A stretch of DNA of 64,000 nucleotides from Actinosynnema pretiosum (GTDB lineage: Bacteria; Actinomycetota; Actinomycetes; Mycobacteriales; Pseudonocardiaceae), in contig NZ_JAMTCF010000024.1 in assembly GCF_024171695.1 (NCBI RefSeq), positions 1-64,000 on the forward strand, written 5' to 3'. The position numbers and the translations under genes are program-made. Below the pieces are notes generated by a model. It made no database searches, was not told the DNA's origin, and saw nothing but the letters and a program-made list of their open reading frames with translations. Positions 44,005 through 52,139 of this stretch are shown one piece after another (position 1 is the stretch's first letter; every line of letters begins with the position of its first letter).

Positions 44005-44553
44005 GTGAAGCGGGCTGATGCCCGGCGGAACCAGGAGGCGTTGCTCGACGCTGCCGCTGCGGTGTTCGTGACAGGTGGGGTTGAGGCGCCGGTTCGGGAC
44101 ATCGCCGCCAGGGCCGGGGTGGGGGTTGGGACCATCTACCGGCACTTTCCCACCCGTGCGGATCTGGTGATCGCGGTGTTCCGGCACCAGGTGGACGCTT
44201 GTGCTGAGGCTGGGCCCGCGTTGTTGGCCAGTTGTTCTTCGCCGCACGAGGCGGTGCGGCGGTGGGCGGATTTGTTCGTGGACTTCCTGGTGACCAAGCA
44301 CGGGTTGGCTTCGGCCATGCGGTCCGATGACGAGGGGTTCCAGGCGTTGCACGCGCATTTTTTGGAGCGGTTGCTGCCGGTGTTCGCCGGGTTGCTGACT
44401 GCGGCGGAGGGTGCGGGTGAGGTGCGGGAGGGGTTGGTGGCGCAGGAGGTGCTGATGGGGATCGGCAACCTGTGCATCGGGGCTGACCTTGACCCGTCTT
44501 ACGACGCCCGGCGGGTGGTGGGGTTTTTGGTGGACGGGCTGCGGGTGCGTTGA
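44005..44553 (+). CDS. TetR-family regulator
   Basis: A 182-residue TetR/AcrR repressor. DNA-binding N-terminus: NQEALLDAAAAVFVTGGVEA, PVRDIAARAGVGVGTIYRHF, PTRADLVIAVFRH (residues about 8-55). The ligand domain follows, with a SSPHEAVRRWADLFVDFLVT segment. GTG 44005 is preferred; upstream codons to 43933 are Gly-rich and unlikely. Similar in type to the regulator at 60379. Its targets are unknown. Confidence 0.85.
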   Translation: MKRADARRNQEALLDAAAAVFVTGGVEAPVRDIAARAGVGVGTIYRHFPTRADLVIAVFRHQVDACAEAGPALLASCSSPHEAVRRWADLFVDFLVTKHGLASAMRSDDEGFQALHAHFLERLLPVFAGLLTAAEGAGEVREGLVAQEVLMGIGNLCIGADLDPSYDARRVVGFLVDGLRVR

Positions 44554-44932
44554 GGGTTGAGGAAGTGAAGGGCAAGAGCTGAAGAGCTCGCCTCGCCGGC
44601 GGGGCAGGCCTCCAAAAAAGAGGGGGAAGGGCTCTGCCGGCCGGTGGCCGTTGGTCTTGTGGTCCCGTTGTACTACTGCGGTGGTCCGGGTCCCTCTTCT
44701 CCGTTTGGCCTCCTTTCAGGCAAGCACACTCGTCAAGACGCCGTATGACTGTGCGGTCTGCCGAACAGTGCGGCGGCATCTTGACGAGCGCGCTCGGGCT
44801 GCGCCAGGCCAAACGGAGAAGAGGGACGCGGGATTGGGGCTGCTTGGGCTCGCTGCGCTCGCCCCGCAGCCCGCGACGCGGTCAGCCCGCTAGTGCGGTT
44901 GGCTTGCGGCTAGCTGGTACTGGGTGGGGGCG
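44554..44932. other. Intergenic region with a large nested inverted repeat
   Basis: About 380 bases with no credible gene (an 80-codon open frame is the hairpin itself). It is dominated by the nested palindrome at 44690-44827 and a further hairpin near 44837-44872 (GGGCTGC...GCAGCCC). Possible MITE-like insertion plus terminators of the flanking genes. Confidence 0.5.
44690..44827. repeat. 138-bp nested inverted repeat, MITE-like
   Basis: Perfect 22-bp outer arms (44690-44711 and 44806-44827), an inner pair with one mismatch (44729-44743 and 44774-44788), and a small ACTGT/ACAGT pair in the centre. No target-site duplication is clear. It could be a miniature mobile element or a structured RNA. 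Confidence 0.6.
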
Positions 44933-45355
44933 TTAGGGCTGGTAGGGGGCTGCGATGTCGAGTACCCAGGTGACGCCGAAGCGGTCCTTCAGCATTCCGT
45001 AGAGCGGGGCCCAGGTTGATGGTGCCAGCGGGGCGAGGATCTGCGCGCCCTCGGACAGGGCGTTCCAGCGGGTGGTGAGTTCGGCCTCGTCGTCGCCGCG
45101 CACGGAGACGAAGAACGGGGCCGTGCCCGCGTCCCACTCGCGGGACGGGGGGACGTCGTAGGCCATCACCGCGAAGCCCTCGGGGGAGGCTGCCTGGCCC
45201 CACATGATCTGGTCGGCCTGCTCCGGGGTCTCGGCGGCGTGGGCGTCCGCGTAGGTGACCGCGACCAGGTGGCCGCCGAAGACGTCGCGGTAGAACTCCA
45301 GGGCCGCGCGGGCGTTGCCTCGGAAGTTCAGGTGGGGGGTGACGTTCACGGTCAT
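44933..45355 (-). CDS. VOC-superfamily protein, PhnB-like
   Basis: A 140-residue glyoxalase/VOC protein: VTPHLNFRGNARAALEFYRD, VFGGHLVAVTYADAH, VMAYDVPPSREWD, ILAPLAPSTWAPLYGMLKDR, FGVTWVLDIA. This is the PhnB/3-demethylubiquinone-like type whose activity is mostly unknown. ATG 45355 has GAGGAG 8 bases upstream. It is much shorter than the VOC epimerase ValD of validamycin biosynthesis, so I do not assign it to the cyclitol pathway even though it adjoins that cluster. Confidence 0.8.
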   Translation of the reverse strand: MTVNVTPHLNFRGNARAALEFYRDVFGGHLVAVTYADAHAAETPEQADQIMWGQAASPEGFAVMAYDVPPSREWDAGTAPFFVSVRGDDEAELTTRWNALSEGAQILAPLAPSTWAPLYGMLKDRFGVTWVLDIAAPYQP

Positions 45356-45402
45356 CGGTGGTTCTCCTCGGTGTGCCGTCGTGCTGTGGGACGACACTCG
45401 CA

Positions 45403-45433
45403 GGGGTAGCGGCCAGGTTGTGGCCGCTACCCC
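45403..45433. terminator. Hairpin terminator at the end of the cyclitol operon
   Basis: 13-bp perfect arms (GGGGTAGCGGCCA and complement), 5-base loop, 19 bases beyond the nucleotidyltransferase stop. Confidence 0.75.
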
Positions 45434-45451
45434 CGCGTGTGAGGGAAGTTG

Positions 45452-46558
45452 TCAGCGGTTGGCCGGTTCCAGGGCGGTCACCCCCTCCCTGGACTCGGCC
45501 AGGTGGTCGTCTACCACGGTGTCCCTGGCCTCCACGCCCGCCGGGACGACCGCGCCGGGGAGGAGCACCGAGCCGTGCACGAGTGCGCCCGGTTCTACCA
45601 CCGCGCCGGGGAACACGACGCTGTCGCGCAGGTCGACGCCGCGCAGGTCCACGCCGTCCGGGAGGCGGTGCGGGAGGAGGCTGCCGGTCAGCGGGTCGAA
45701 GCGGGGTGGCTCGCCCGCCAGGGTTGTGGGCAGGGCGTCGAGCGGGAGGGGGGACGGGCTGGTGAGCAGCTTCAGGTGCTCCTCGCGGTAGCGGGCCACG
45801 GTGCCGATGTCGGCCCAGTAGCAGGAGATCGGGTGGGCCAGGACGCGGTGGCCCTGCGCGATCATGTGCGGCAGGACGTCGCGGCTGATGTCGTGCTGCC
45901 AGGCGTCCTGCGGCTGCGCGTCCAGCTCGGCCAGGACGCGCTCCAGCACGTCTGCCTTGAAGAGGCAGAACGCGGTGAAGATTAGATCTGAGGTGGGGTT
46001 CTCCGGCTTCTCTACGAGTTTGCGGACGGCCAGGGCGTCGTCCACCTCGACCATGCCGAAGAGGGAGACGTAGCGGCGTTCGATGCGCTGCACGCCGATC
46101 GTCACGTCCGCGTCGGCCGCTCGGTGGGCCTTGATCATCGGGCCGTAGTCCAGGTCGTAGACGTGGTCGGCGTGCTGCACCAGGACGTCGCGGGCGCCTG
46201 GGGCGAACACGTGCTCCGCGTTGGCCAGGAGGGCGTCGGCCGTTCCGCGTTCCGGTGGGCGTTCGGGGAGGGGGCCGTCGTGGCCTGAGCGGATCAGGGG
46301 GTCGTGCGGTCCGAAGTGGACTTTCAGGTTCTTGCCGTCCCAGTTGGCGCGGAGGTGGTCGATCAGGTCGCGTTCGCGGTGCAGGGACATCAGGACCAGT
46401 TCGGGGATGCCCGAGCGGACCGCGTTGGCGACGCTGAAGTCGACCAGCCTGCACGAGGCGGCGTAGGGGACGAGTGGCTTGCAGGTGTGGTCGGTGAGCC
46501 TGCCCATGCGCTCGCCCAGTCCTCCGGCGAGCAGGGCGGCGCGGACGTCTGCGGTCAC
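45452..46558 (-). CDS. Sugar-1-phosphate nucleotidyltransferase, GlgC/ValB-like
   Basis: A 368-residue nucleotidyltransferase. Start VRAALLAGGLGERMGRLTDH with CKPLVPY (nucleotide loop), RLVDFSVANAVRSGIPELVL, DVLVQHADHVYDLDY (metal-binding) and CYWADIGTVARYREEHL. The C-terminus is a left-handed beta-helix (VVFPGAVVEPGALVHGSVLL). ADP-glucose-type enzymes; in validamycin biosynthesis ValB activates a C7-cyclitol phosphate. Its GTG overlaps the stop of the kinase-isomerase fusion (GTGA). It is the last gene of the leftward operon and likely activates the cyclitol donor for the pseudoglycosyltransferase. Confidence 0.85.
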   Translation of the reverse strand: MTADVRAALLAGGLGERMGRLTDHTCKPLVPYAASCRLVDFSVANAVRSGIPELVLMSLHRERDLIDHLRANWDGKNLKVHFGPHDPLIRSGHDGPLPERPPERGTADALLANAEHVFAPGARDVLVQHADHVYDLDYGPMIKAHRAADADVTIGVQRIERRYVSLFGMVEVDDALAVRKLVEKPENPTSDLIFTAFCLFKADVLERVLAELDAQPQDAWQHDISRDVLPHMIAQGHRVLAHPISCYWADIGTVARYREEHLKLLTSPSPLPLDALPTTLAGEPPRFDPLTGSLLPHRLPDGVDLRGVDLRDSVVFPGAVVEPGALVHGSVLLPGAVVPAGVEARDTVVDDHLAESREGVTALEPANR

Positions 46559-48534
46559 CAGGTCCTCCCCTGCGGGTGGGATTGTGGGAGCAGGGTGCGG
46601 AGGAGGTGGGTTGAGGTCGCCACGCCTTGCTCCCTGGGGATCAGGGCGTCCTCGTGCTCGACGTAGAGGGCGCCGGTGAAGCCGACGTCCAGCAGGGCTG
46701 CGGTGATGGCGGGCCAGTCCAGTTCGCCTGCGCCCAGGGTGCGGAAGCGGATCGCGGGGCCGGGGCCGTAGCGGGACCAGCCCGCGCCGCGCGGGTCGCC
46801 TGGGGCGGTCCAGCGCTGGAGGTCCTTGGCGTGGGCTGCGGCGGTTCTGGCGCCCAGGCGGTGGATGGCGGTGACGGGGTCGTGGCCGACCGCTGCCAGG
46901 TTCGCGGCGTCCAGGCAGAGGCGGACGTCGGCCGGGTGGGTGGCGGTGGCGTCGAGGAGGGCCTCGGCGCTGGTCGGGTCGTAGGCGACCTGCTTGGGGT
47001 GGGGTTCGACCAGGACGGTGATGTCCAGTTCCGCGGCCAGGTCCAGGAGTGGGGTGGCTGCTTTGCGCCAGTGGTCGATGTTGTCGGACCAGGAGACGTG
47101 GCTGTGCCACCAGGACAGCCAGCGGGACAGGTCGGGGACGCCGAGCATCAGGCGCACCTGGGGGACGCCGAGGTCGGCTGCGGCTCTGAGGGTGGCCTCG
47201 GCGTGGCGGCGGGCGTGGGCGGCCTTGTCCTCCGGGGTGCCGGGGTGGACGGGGTCGGTGTGCGGGCCGTGCGGGCCCAGGAGGAGTTGGGTGTCGCGGC
47301 TGTTGCTCAGGCAGGCGACTCGGACGGTGCTGAGGGCTTCTGCGGTCTCCTCGCGGTAGCGGGGGTCGCGTTGCCAGCGGACGGCGTCGAACAGGCCCGA
47401 GGTGGTGTCGGTGGGCAGGTCGACGACGTCTGCGGACTTGGCGGCGGCCAGTGCCGCCGTGAGGCCGGAACCGCCCCAGGAGGCCAGGCAGAGACCGATT
47501 GGGATGGGTGGGGTGGAGGGGGGTTCTCGGTCTGGCGTGGGTGGGGTGAGGGGGCGTTGTTCTGGGAGTTGGTGGAGGTCGAGCAGCCAGGCGGAGTGGT
47601 CCTCGATGGTGTGCGGCAGGACGATCTCGCCCGCGTGCTCGCAGGACTGGAGGGCGGCTTGGACGGTGCGGGCCGGTTCGTCCACCGGGAGGACCTCGGT
47701 GATCGGGAGGGCGGCGCGCAGGCGGACCTCCAGTTCCGCCAGGAACTCCGGGCAGCCGTGCGGCACTCCCCCGCCGACCGCGACCGGGAACGGTTGCGCC
47801 CCTGGGGTTCCAGGGAGCAGGCCCGCCGCCTCGGCCGCCGCCCGCGCGCCGGTGACCAGGTCGTCGAGCGCTTGGTCGACGATGCCTGTCGCGACCGCGT
47901 CGCCGTCGACCCAGGCCCGGCAGACCTGCGGGGCCAGCGCCGCGACCGCCGCCTTGGGGTGGGAGCGGTCGGCCAGCTCGCGGGCGAGTGCGGCGGGTGT
48001 GGGGTGGTAGGCGGTGGTGAGGGTGGTGCGGGGGCCTCGGCCGTCGGCGCCGCGCACGGCTGCCCGCAGGCCCGCAAGGCCCAGGTCGAACGCGCTGCCC
48101 TCGTCGCTGCCCAGGTACTCGCAGCCGCCCACGCGGACGGGGGGCGCCTCGCCGGAGCAGGCCAGGAAGCCCGAGCCGGTGCCGCAGACGACGACCACGC
48201 CCCGGCCGCCCAGCGCGACCAGCCAGGGCAGGGCGTCGTTCGAGACCACGACCGGGCCGCGCAGGCCCGCGTCGAGCGCCAGGGCGCGCAGTCTGGCCAG
48301 CTCCTCGGCCGGGGCGGACGGGTCCAGGGTGGCGGTGGCGATCCAGCCCGCGCCGCCGACCTCGGCGAGGTCCGCGAGGAGTGCGCGCCACTCGGCGTCG
48401 GCGTCGTCGGACGAGGCCGGGTTGACGGTGCCGCGCCTGGCCAGGCCGTTCGGGCCGACGACGGCGGTGTCGCTGCCGCCCGCGTCCACCGCCCAGAGCG
48501 GGCGGTCGACGGCGGTGTCGCCCGGCAGGCTCAT
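46555..48534 (-). CDS. Fused BadF/BadG-type kinase and xylose-isomerase-like TIM barrel
   Basis: A 659-residue two-domain protein. Residues 1-310 are an ASKHA kinase of the GlcNAc-kinase/BadF type: LWAVDAGGSDTAVVGPNGLA, VVVVCGTGSGFLACSG, LGSDEGSAFDLGL, FPVAVGGGVP. A linker rich in Pro follows (330-345). Residues 345-659 form an AP-endonuclease-2/xylose-isomerase-like barrel: VDLPTDTTSGLFDAV, VLVEPHPKQVAYD, VRLCLDAANLAAVG, TAAAHAKDLQRW, ALYVEHED. The fusion suggests sequential epimerisation and phosphorylation of the cyclitol. The ATG overlaps the cyclase stop (ATGA). Confidence 0.82.
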   Translation of the reverse strand: MSLPGDTAVDRPLWAVDAGGSDTAVVGPNGLARRGTVNPASSDDADAEWRALLADLAEVGGAGWIATATLDPSAPAEELARLRALALDAGLRGPVVVSNDALPWLVALGGRGVVVVCGTGSGFLACSGEAPPVRVGGCEYLGSDEGSAFDLGLAGLRAAVRGADGRGPRTTLTTAYHPTPAALARELADRSHPKAAVAALAPQVCRAWVDGDAVATGIVDQALDDLVTGARAAAEAAGLLPGTPGAQPFPVAVGGGVPHGCPEFLAELEVRLRAALPITEVLPVDEPARTVQAALQSCEHAGEIVLPHTIEDHSAWLLDLHQLPEQRPLTPPTPDREPPSTPPIPIGLCLASWGGSGLTAALAAAKSADVVDLPTDTTSGLFDAVRWQRDPRYREETAEALSTVRVACLSNSRDTQLLLGPHGPHTDPVHPGTPEDKAAHARRHAEATLRAAADLGVPQVRLMLGVPDLSRWLSWWHSHVSWSDNIDHWRKAATPLLDLAAELDITVLVEPHPKQVAYDPTSAEALLDATATHPADVRLCLDAANLAAVGHDPVTAIHRLGARTAAAHAKDLQRWTAPGDPRGAGWSRYGPGPAIRFRTLGAGELDWPAITAALLDVGFTGALYVEHEDALIPREQGVATSTHLLRTLLPQSHPQGRTW

Positions 48535-49679
48535 CGGAGCCTCACCAGGGCGGCGCGGACCTCGTCCTCGGTGACGTCCTCGGCGATCACGGTGGCGCCC
48601 AGCTCGACCGGCAGCACGAAGCGCAGGCTGCCGTCGCGGATCTGGCGGATCTTGAGCAGCGCCGCGACCACGTCGTCCACCCTCGGCACCGCGCCCAGCT
48701 CCTCCAGCGCGACCGGGAGGCCGAGGCGGCGGATGAGGGCGGTGACGCGGTCGGCGACCTCGGGCACGACCAGGCCGCGCGCCCGCGCCACGTCCACCGC
48801 GACGACCATGCCGAACGCGACGGCCTCGCCGTGCAGCACCGGGCCGTAGTTCGTGACGGTCTCGACGGCGTGGCCGGTGGTGTGGCCGAAGTTCAGCGGT
48901 CGGCGCAGGTCGACCTCGTACGGGTCGCGGCCGACGAGCTGGGTCTTGATGGCGCCCGCGGCGTGCACGAGCACGTCGATGGCGGGTGAGGCGCAGGCCA
49001 GCAGGTCGTCGGCGTTGGCCTCGATGTAGTCGAACAGCTCGGGCGAGGCGATGACGGCCTTCTTGACCACCTCGGCGAGGCCGGAGCGGATCTGCCTGGT
49101 GTCCAGGGTGCGCAGGTGCTCAAGGCAGGAGATGACGGCCTTGGGCTGGTAGAAGGCGCCGACGAGGTTCTTGGCCTCGCTGTGGTCCACGGCGACCTTG
49201 CCGCCGATGCCCGCGTCGACCTGGGCGAGCAGCGTGGTCGGCACGTTCACGTAGGGCACGCCGCGCATGTAGGCGCTGGCGACGAAGCCGACGGTGTCGA
49301 CCACGACGCCGCCGCCGAGCGCGATGACCACGTCGCGGCGGGCCAGGTCCACCTCGGCGAGCCAGTCGATCAGCTCGAACGCGGTGGTGAGGGACTTGGA
49401 CTTCTCACCGGCGCGGATCGCGGTGCGGCCGATGAGCTGGCCGCGCGCCGCGAGCTCGGCGCTGATGCGGCCCTCGTGCAGGTCGGCGACGACGTCGTCG
49501 GTGATGACGACGGCGCGGCGGCCGTCCAGCTCGGTCAGCAGCGCGTCGACCGCGCGGTCCACGTCGGGGAGGACGTGGATGCGGTAGTCGTCGGCGCGGG
49601 TGACGTGGACGTCGACCTGGTCGAGGTTGCCGGGCAGGGGGATGTTGTCGTGGATCCGGTAACCAGCGGGACTGTCCAT
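48531..49679 (-). CDS. Sugar-phosphate cyclase, 2-epi-valiolone/2-epi-5-epi-valiolone synthase-like
   Basis: A 382-residue dehydroquinate-synthase-fold enzyme. NAD loop VVIALGGGVVVDTVGFVASA, VPTTLLAQVDAGIGGKVAVD, KNLVGAFYQP, then SGLAEVVKKAVIASPELFDY, DPYEVDLRRPLNFGHTTGHA and VLHGEAVAFGM. The metal ligands (Glu in AEVVK, His in FGHTTGH, His in LHGEA) are present. The DPYEVDLRRPLNFGHT block and the biosynthetic neighbours favour a sedoheptulose-7-phosphate cyclase over primary-metabolism DHQS. A 2-epi-valiolone synthase has been described from Actinosynnema, which this may match. ATG 49679 has GGAGGAG upstream. Confidence 0.82.
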   Translation of the reverse strand: MDSPAGYRIHDNIPLPGNLDQVDVHVTRADDYRIHVLPDVDRAVDALLTELDGRRAVVITDDVVADLHEGRISAELAARGQLIGRTAIRAGEKSKSLTTAFELIDWLAEVDLARRDVVIALGGGVVVDTVGFVASAYMRGVPYVNVPTTLLAQVDAGIGGKVAVDHSEAKNLVGAFYQPKAVISCLEHLRTLDTRQIRSGLAEVVKKAVIASPELFDYIEANADDLLACASPAIDVLVHAAGAIKTQLVGRDPYEVDLRRPLNFGHTTGHAVETVTNYGPVLHGEAVAFGMVVAVDVARARGLVVPEVADRVTALIRRLGLPVALEELGAVPRVDDVVAALLKIRQIRDGSLRFVLPVELGATVIAEDVTEDEVRAALVRLR

Positions 49680-49736
49680 TCGCTCCTCCGGGGATCGCCT
49701 GAGAAGGGGACGTGTTGGCACCTCGACCATCTCAGA

Positions 49737-49763
49737 GTTACGTTGGGGCCACAAATCCGTAAC
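49737..49763. promoter_or_regulatory. Inverted repeat GTTACG-N15-CGTAAC in the divergent promoter
   Basis: Arms at 49737-49742 and 49758-49763, located between the leftward cyclase operon and the rightward exporter gene. A likely operator for a cluster regulator; no regulator gene is adjacent. Confidence 0.45.
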
Positions 49764-49790
49764 GTTATGTGGTCAATCGGGGGTTACCGG

Positions 49791-50993
49791 GTGCCTGTAA
49801 CCGCACAACACCGTTCCTCGTCGCTCGGGCTGATCGCGGCGGCGGCCAGCTGGGGGTTGTTCTGGGGTGGATGGGCTGCCCTGCTGCCGGACTTGAAAAC
49901 CGCCGTCGGCGTGGATGACGCGGAATTCGGCCTCGTCCTGTTCGGGATCCCGATGGGGGCGCTCGCCGGGATGGTGCTGACGGCGCCGCTGGCGCGGGCG
50001 CTGCGGCAGTGGACGCTGCCGGTGGTGCTGGTGGGGTTCGCGGTGGCGTGCGCGCTTCCGGGGGTGGTGTCGGGGCCGTGGGCGTTCGGGGTGGCGCTGG
50101 CGGCGGTCGGGGCGACGTCCGGGGCGATCGAGGTGGCGCTGAACAGCACCGTCGCGGCGCACGAGGCGCGGGACGGGACGCGGTTGTTCAACCGGGTGCA
50201 CGCGGCCACGCCGCTGGCGATGGTGCTGGCGGCGCCGACGGTGGGGTTCGCGCGGTCGCAGGGGGTTCCGCCGTTGCCGGTGCTGCTGGTGGTGTCGGGG
50301 TTGGTGCTGGTGAGCGCGGTGCTGGCGGTGGACCGGGACGGGTGGGGGTCGGGGGCGGCGGGTGCTTCGGGGTCTGCTTCGGGGTCTGCTTCGGGGGGTG
50401 GGTCTTCGGCGCGGCGGTTGGTGGCGCCGGGGTTGCTGGCGTTCGGGTTGCTGGCGGCGGTGGTGCTGTTCCTGGAGAACGCGGTCGAGCAGTGGGGGGC
50501 GCTGCACCTGGAGCAGGGCATGGGCACCGGGCCGCTGCTGGGGAGCGCGGCGCCCGCCTGCTACATGGCCGGGTTGGCGGCCGGGCGGATGGTGGCGCAG
50601 TGGCGCGGTGACCGGGTTTCCGGGCGGGTGCTGGTGATGGTGGGCGGGGTGCTCGCGGCGATCGGGATCGGAGTGGCGTCGGCGGCTGCGGCGCTGGAGC
50701 TGTCGCCGGTGCTGGCGCTGGCCGGGTTCGCGCTGGCGGGGGTGGGGATGGCGCCCGCGGTGCCGACGTTGTTGGGGCTGGCCGGGGCCTCGGTGGACGA
50801 CGAGCGGCGGCCGGGGGCGATCGCGACCGTGACGACGGTGTCGTACCTGGGGTTCCTGGGGAGCCCGCCGCTGGTGGGGTTGCTGGCGGGTGGGATCGGG
50901 CTGACGGCGGCGCTGGGGGTGCTGGCCTTCGGCGGGGTGGTCGTGGCGGTGGCGTCGGTGGTGGTGCGCGAACCCGCGCGGGTGGACGGGTGA
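49791..50993 (+). CDS. MFS transporter
   Basis: A 400-residue major-facilitator protein with about twelve hydrophobic helices, starting LGLIAAAASWGLFWGGWAAL, with motif-A-like GIPMGALAGMVLTAPLARAL between helices 2 and 3 and a Gly/Ser-rich loop (GASGSASGSASGGGSS) in the middle. GTG 49791 is chosen (GGGGGTTAC upstream); an ATG at 49767 is possible. It lies between the two cyclitol operons, so export of the cyclitol product is the likely role. Confidence 0.82.
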   Translation: MPVTAQHRSSSLGLIAAAASWGLFWGGWAALLPDLKTAVGVDDAEFGLVLFGIPMGALAGMVLTAPLARALRQWTLPVVLVGFAVACALPGVVSGPWAFGVALAAVGATSGAIEVALNSTVAAHEARDGTRLFNRVHAATPLAMVLAAPTVGFARSQGVPPLPVLLVVSGLVLVSAVLAVDRDGWGSGAAGASGSASGSASGGGSSARRLVAPGLLAFGLLAAVVLFLENAVEQWGALHLEQGMGTGPLLGSAAPACYMAGLAAGRMVAQWRGDRVSGRVLVMVGGVLAAIGIGVASAAAALELSPVLALAGFALAGVGMAPAVPTLLGLAGASVDDERRPGAIATVTTVSYLGFLGSPPLVGLLAGGIGLTAALGVLAFGGVVVAVASVVVREPARVDG

Positions 50994-51236
50994 GACGGGT
51001 GAGTGGGGCGGACGCGGGACTGGTGCGTGGGGCGGGTGCGCGGGACGGGTGCGTGGGGCGGGACGGGGTGCGGGTGGCGGGGTCGTGCGGGCGGTGAACG
51101 GGTTTCCCGGTGTCGGGGACTCGGGGTCGGACGTCGTCGTCGCCGCTGGTCAGCGGCTTGATCACAGTTCCCCGACCGGCGCAGGTCGGGAGGCTGCGGG
51201 AGCCCGCAGCGTGCGGGCGGTGAACGGGGGTACGTG

Positions 51237-52139
51237 ATGGGTGTGCTGGTCATCGGGAGCGGTTACCTGGGTGGCGCGGTCGCTGCGCGGCTGCGGGCCG
51301 GTGGGGTCGACGCCGTCGTGTGCTCGCGGCGGCGGCCGTCCGCCGCGTCCTCGGGCGGGGCGCCGTGGCGGGAGTTGGACGTGCGGGACGCGGGCGCGTG
51401 CCGGGAGCTCGTCGCGGAGCTGGAGCCCGAGGGCGTCGTGGTGGTGCACGGGCCGTCCGACATCACGTGGTGCGAGGCGAATCCCGAGCAGGCTCGGGAG
51501 GCGCACGTCGGTGGGGCGCGCAACGTCGCGGACGCCGTCGGCGGGCGGCACGTGCTGCTGATCTCGACCGACAACGTGTTCGACGGGACGCGGGCCAGCA
51601 GCGGGGAGTCGGACGCGGTGTCGCCCGCGAACGCCTACGGCGCGGCGAAGCTCGCCGCCGAGCGGACGTTCCTGGAGCGGGGGAACGCGTTGGCGCTGCG
51701 GGTGAGCCTGGTGCACGGGTGGGACCCGGACGGGCTGCGGCCGAACTTCGCCACCACCTGCGTGCGGGCGCTGCGGGAGGGGCGGGAGCTGGCGGTGCCC
51801 GAGGACCACTGGAACACGCCCGTGCACGTGGACGACGTGTCGGCCTGGGTGGTGGCGCTGCTGGGGGCCCGGCGCACCGGGGTGCTGCACCTGGGTGGTC
51901 CCGACCGGCTCAGCAGGCTGGAGTGGGCGCGGCGGATCGCCGCCGCGCAGGGGTTGGACGAGGGGTTGTTGCGGCCGGTGCGGCGCGCGGACAGCGCGTA
52001 CGCGTGCCGTCCGGAGAGCGCTTGCCTGCACAGCGAGCGCGCGGCGCTGCTGCCGGAGCTGGCCGGGTTGTCCCCGGAGGGGGTGGACGTGAGCGCGCGC
52101 CGGTTGCCCGAGGAAGTCCGAGCAGTGGAGGACCGTTGA
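51237..52139 (+). CDS. Extended SDR, RmlD-like nucleotide-sugar reductase/epimerase
   Basis: A 300-residue Rossmann oxidoreductase. VLVIGSGYLGGAVAARLRAG (nucleotide binding), HVLLISTDNVFDG, YGAAKLAAE (Tyr and Lys of the YxxxK pair), NTPVHVDDVSAW, GVLHLGGPDRLSRLEWARRI. This resembles dTDP-4-dehydrorhamnose reductase. It could reduce or epimerise the cyclitol or its acceptor sugar. ATG 51237 (GTG 51234 adjacent). Its TGA overlaps the next start (TTGA), the first of four coupled genes. Confidence 0.85.
   Translation: MGVLVIGSGYLGGAVAARLRAGGVDAVVCSRRRPSAASSGGAPWRELDVRDAGACRELVAELEPEGVVVVHGPSDITWCEANPEQAREAHVGGARNVADAVGGRHVLLISTDNVFDGTRASSGESDAVSPANAYGAAKLAAERTFLERGNALALRVSLVHGWDPDGLRPNFATTCVRALREGRELAVPEDHWNTPVHVDDVSAWVVALLGARRTGVLHLGGPDRLSRLEWARRIAAAQGLDEGLLRPVRRADSAYACRPESACLHSERAALLPELAGLSPEGVDVSARRLPEEVRAVEDR

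Noticed and set aside
44651-44893. Plus-strand open frame of 80 codons
   Set aside because: It is made by the 138-bp palindrome, has no ribosome site, and has no recognisable product.
44933-45355. VOC protein as the ValD-type cyclitol epimerase
   Set aside because: At 140 residues with PhnB-like motifs it is far shorter than ValD and is separated from the cyclitol operon by a strong terminator.
46559-48391. N-terminal extension of the nucleotidyltransferase frame
   Set aside because: Arg/Pro-rich out-of-frame reading of the kinase-isomerase gene; the real GTG is at 46558.
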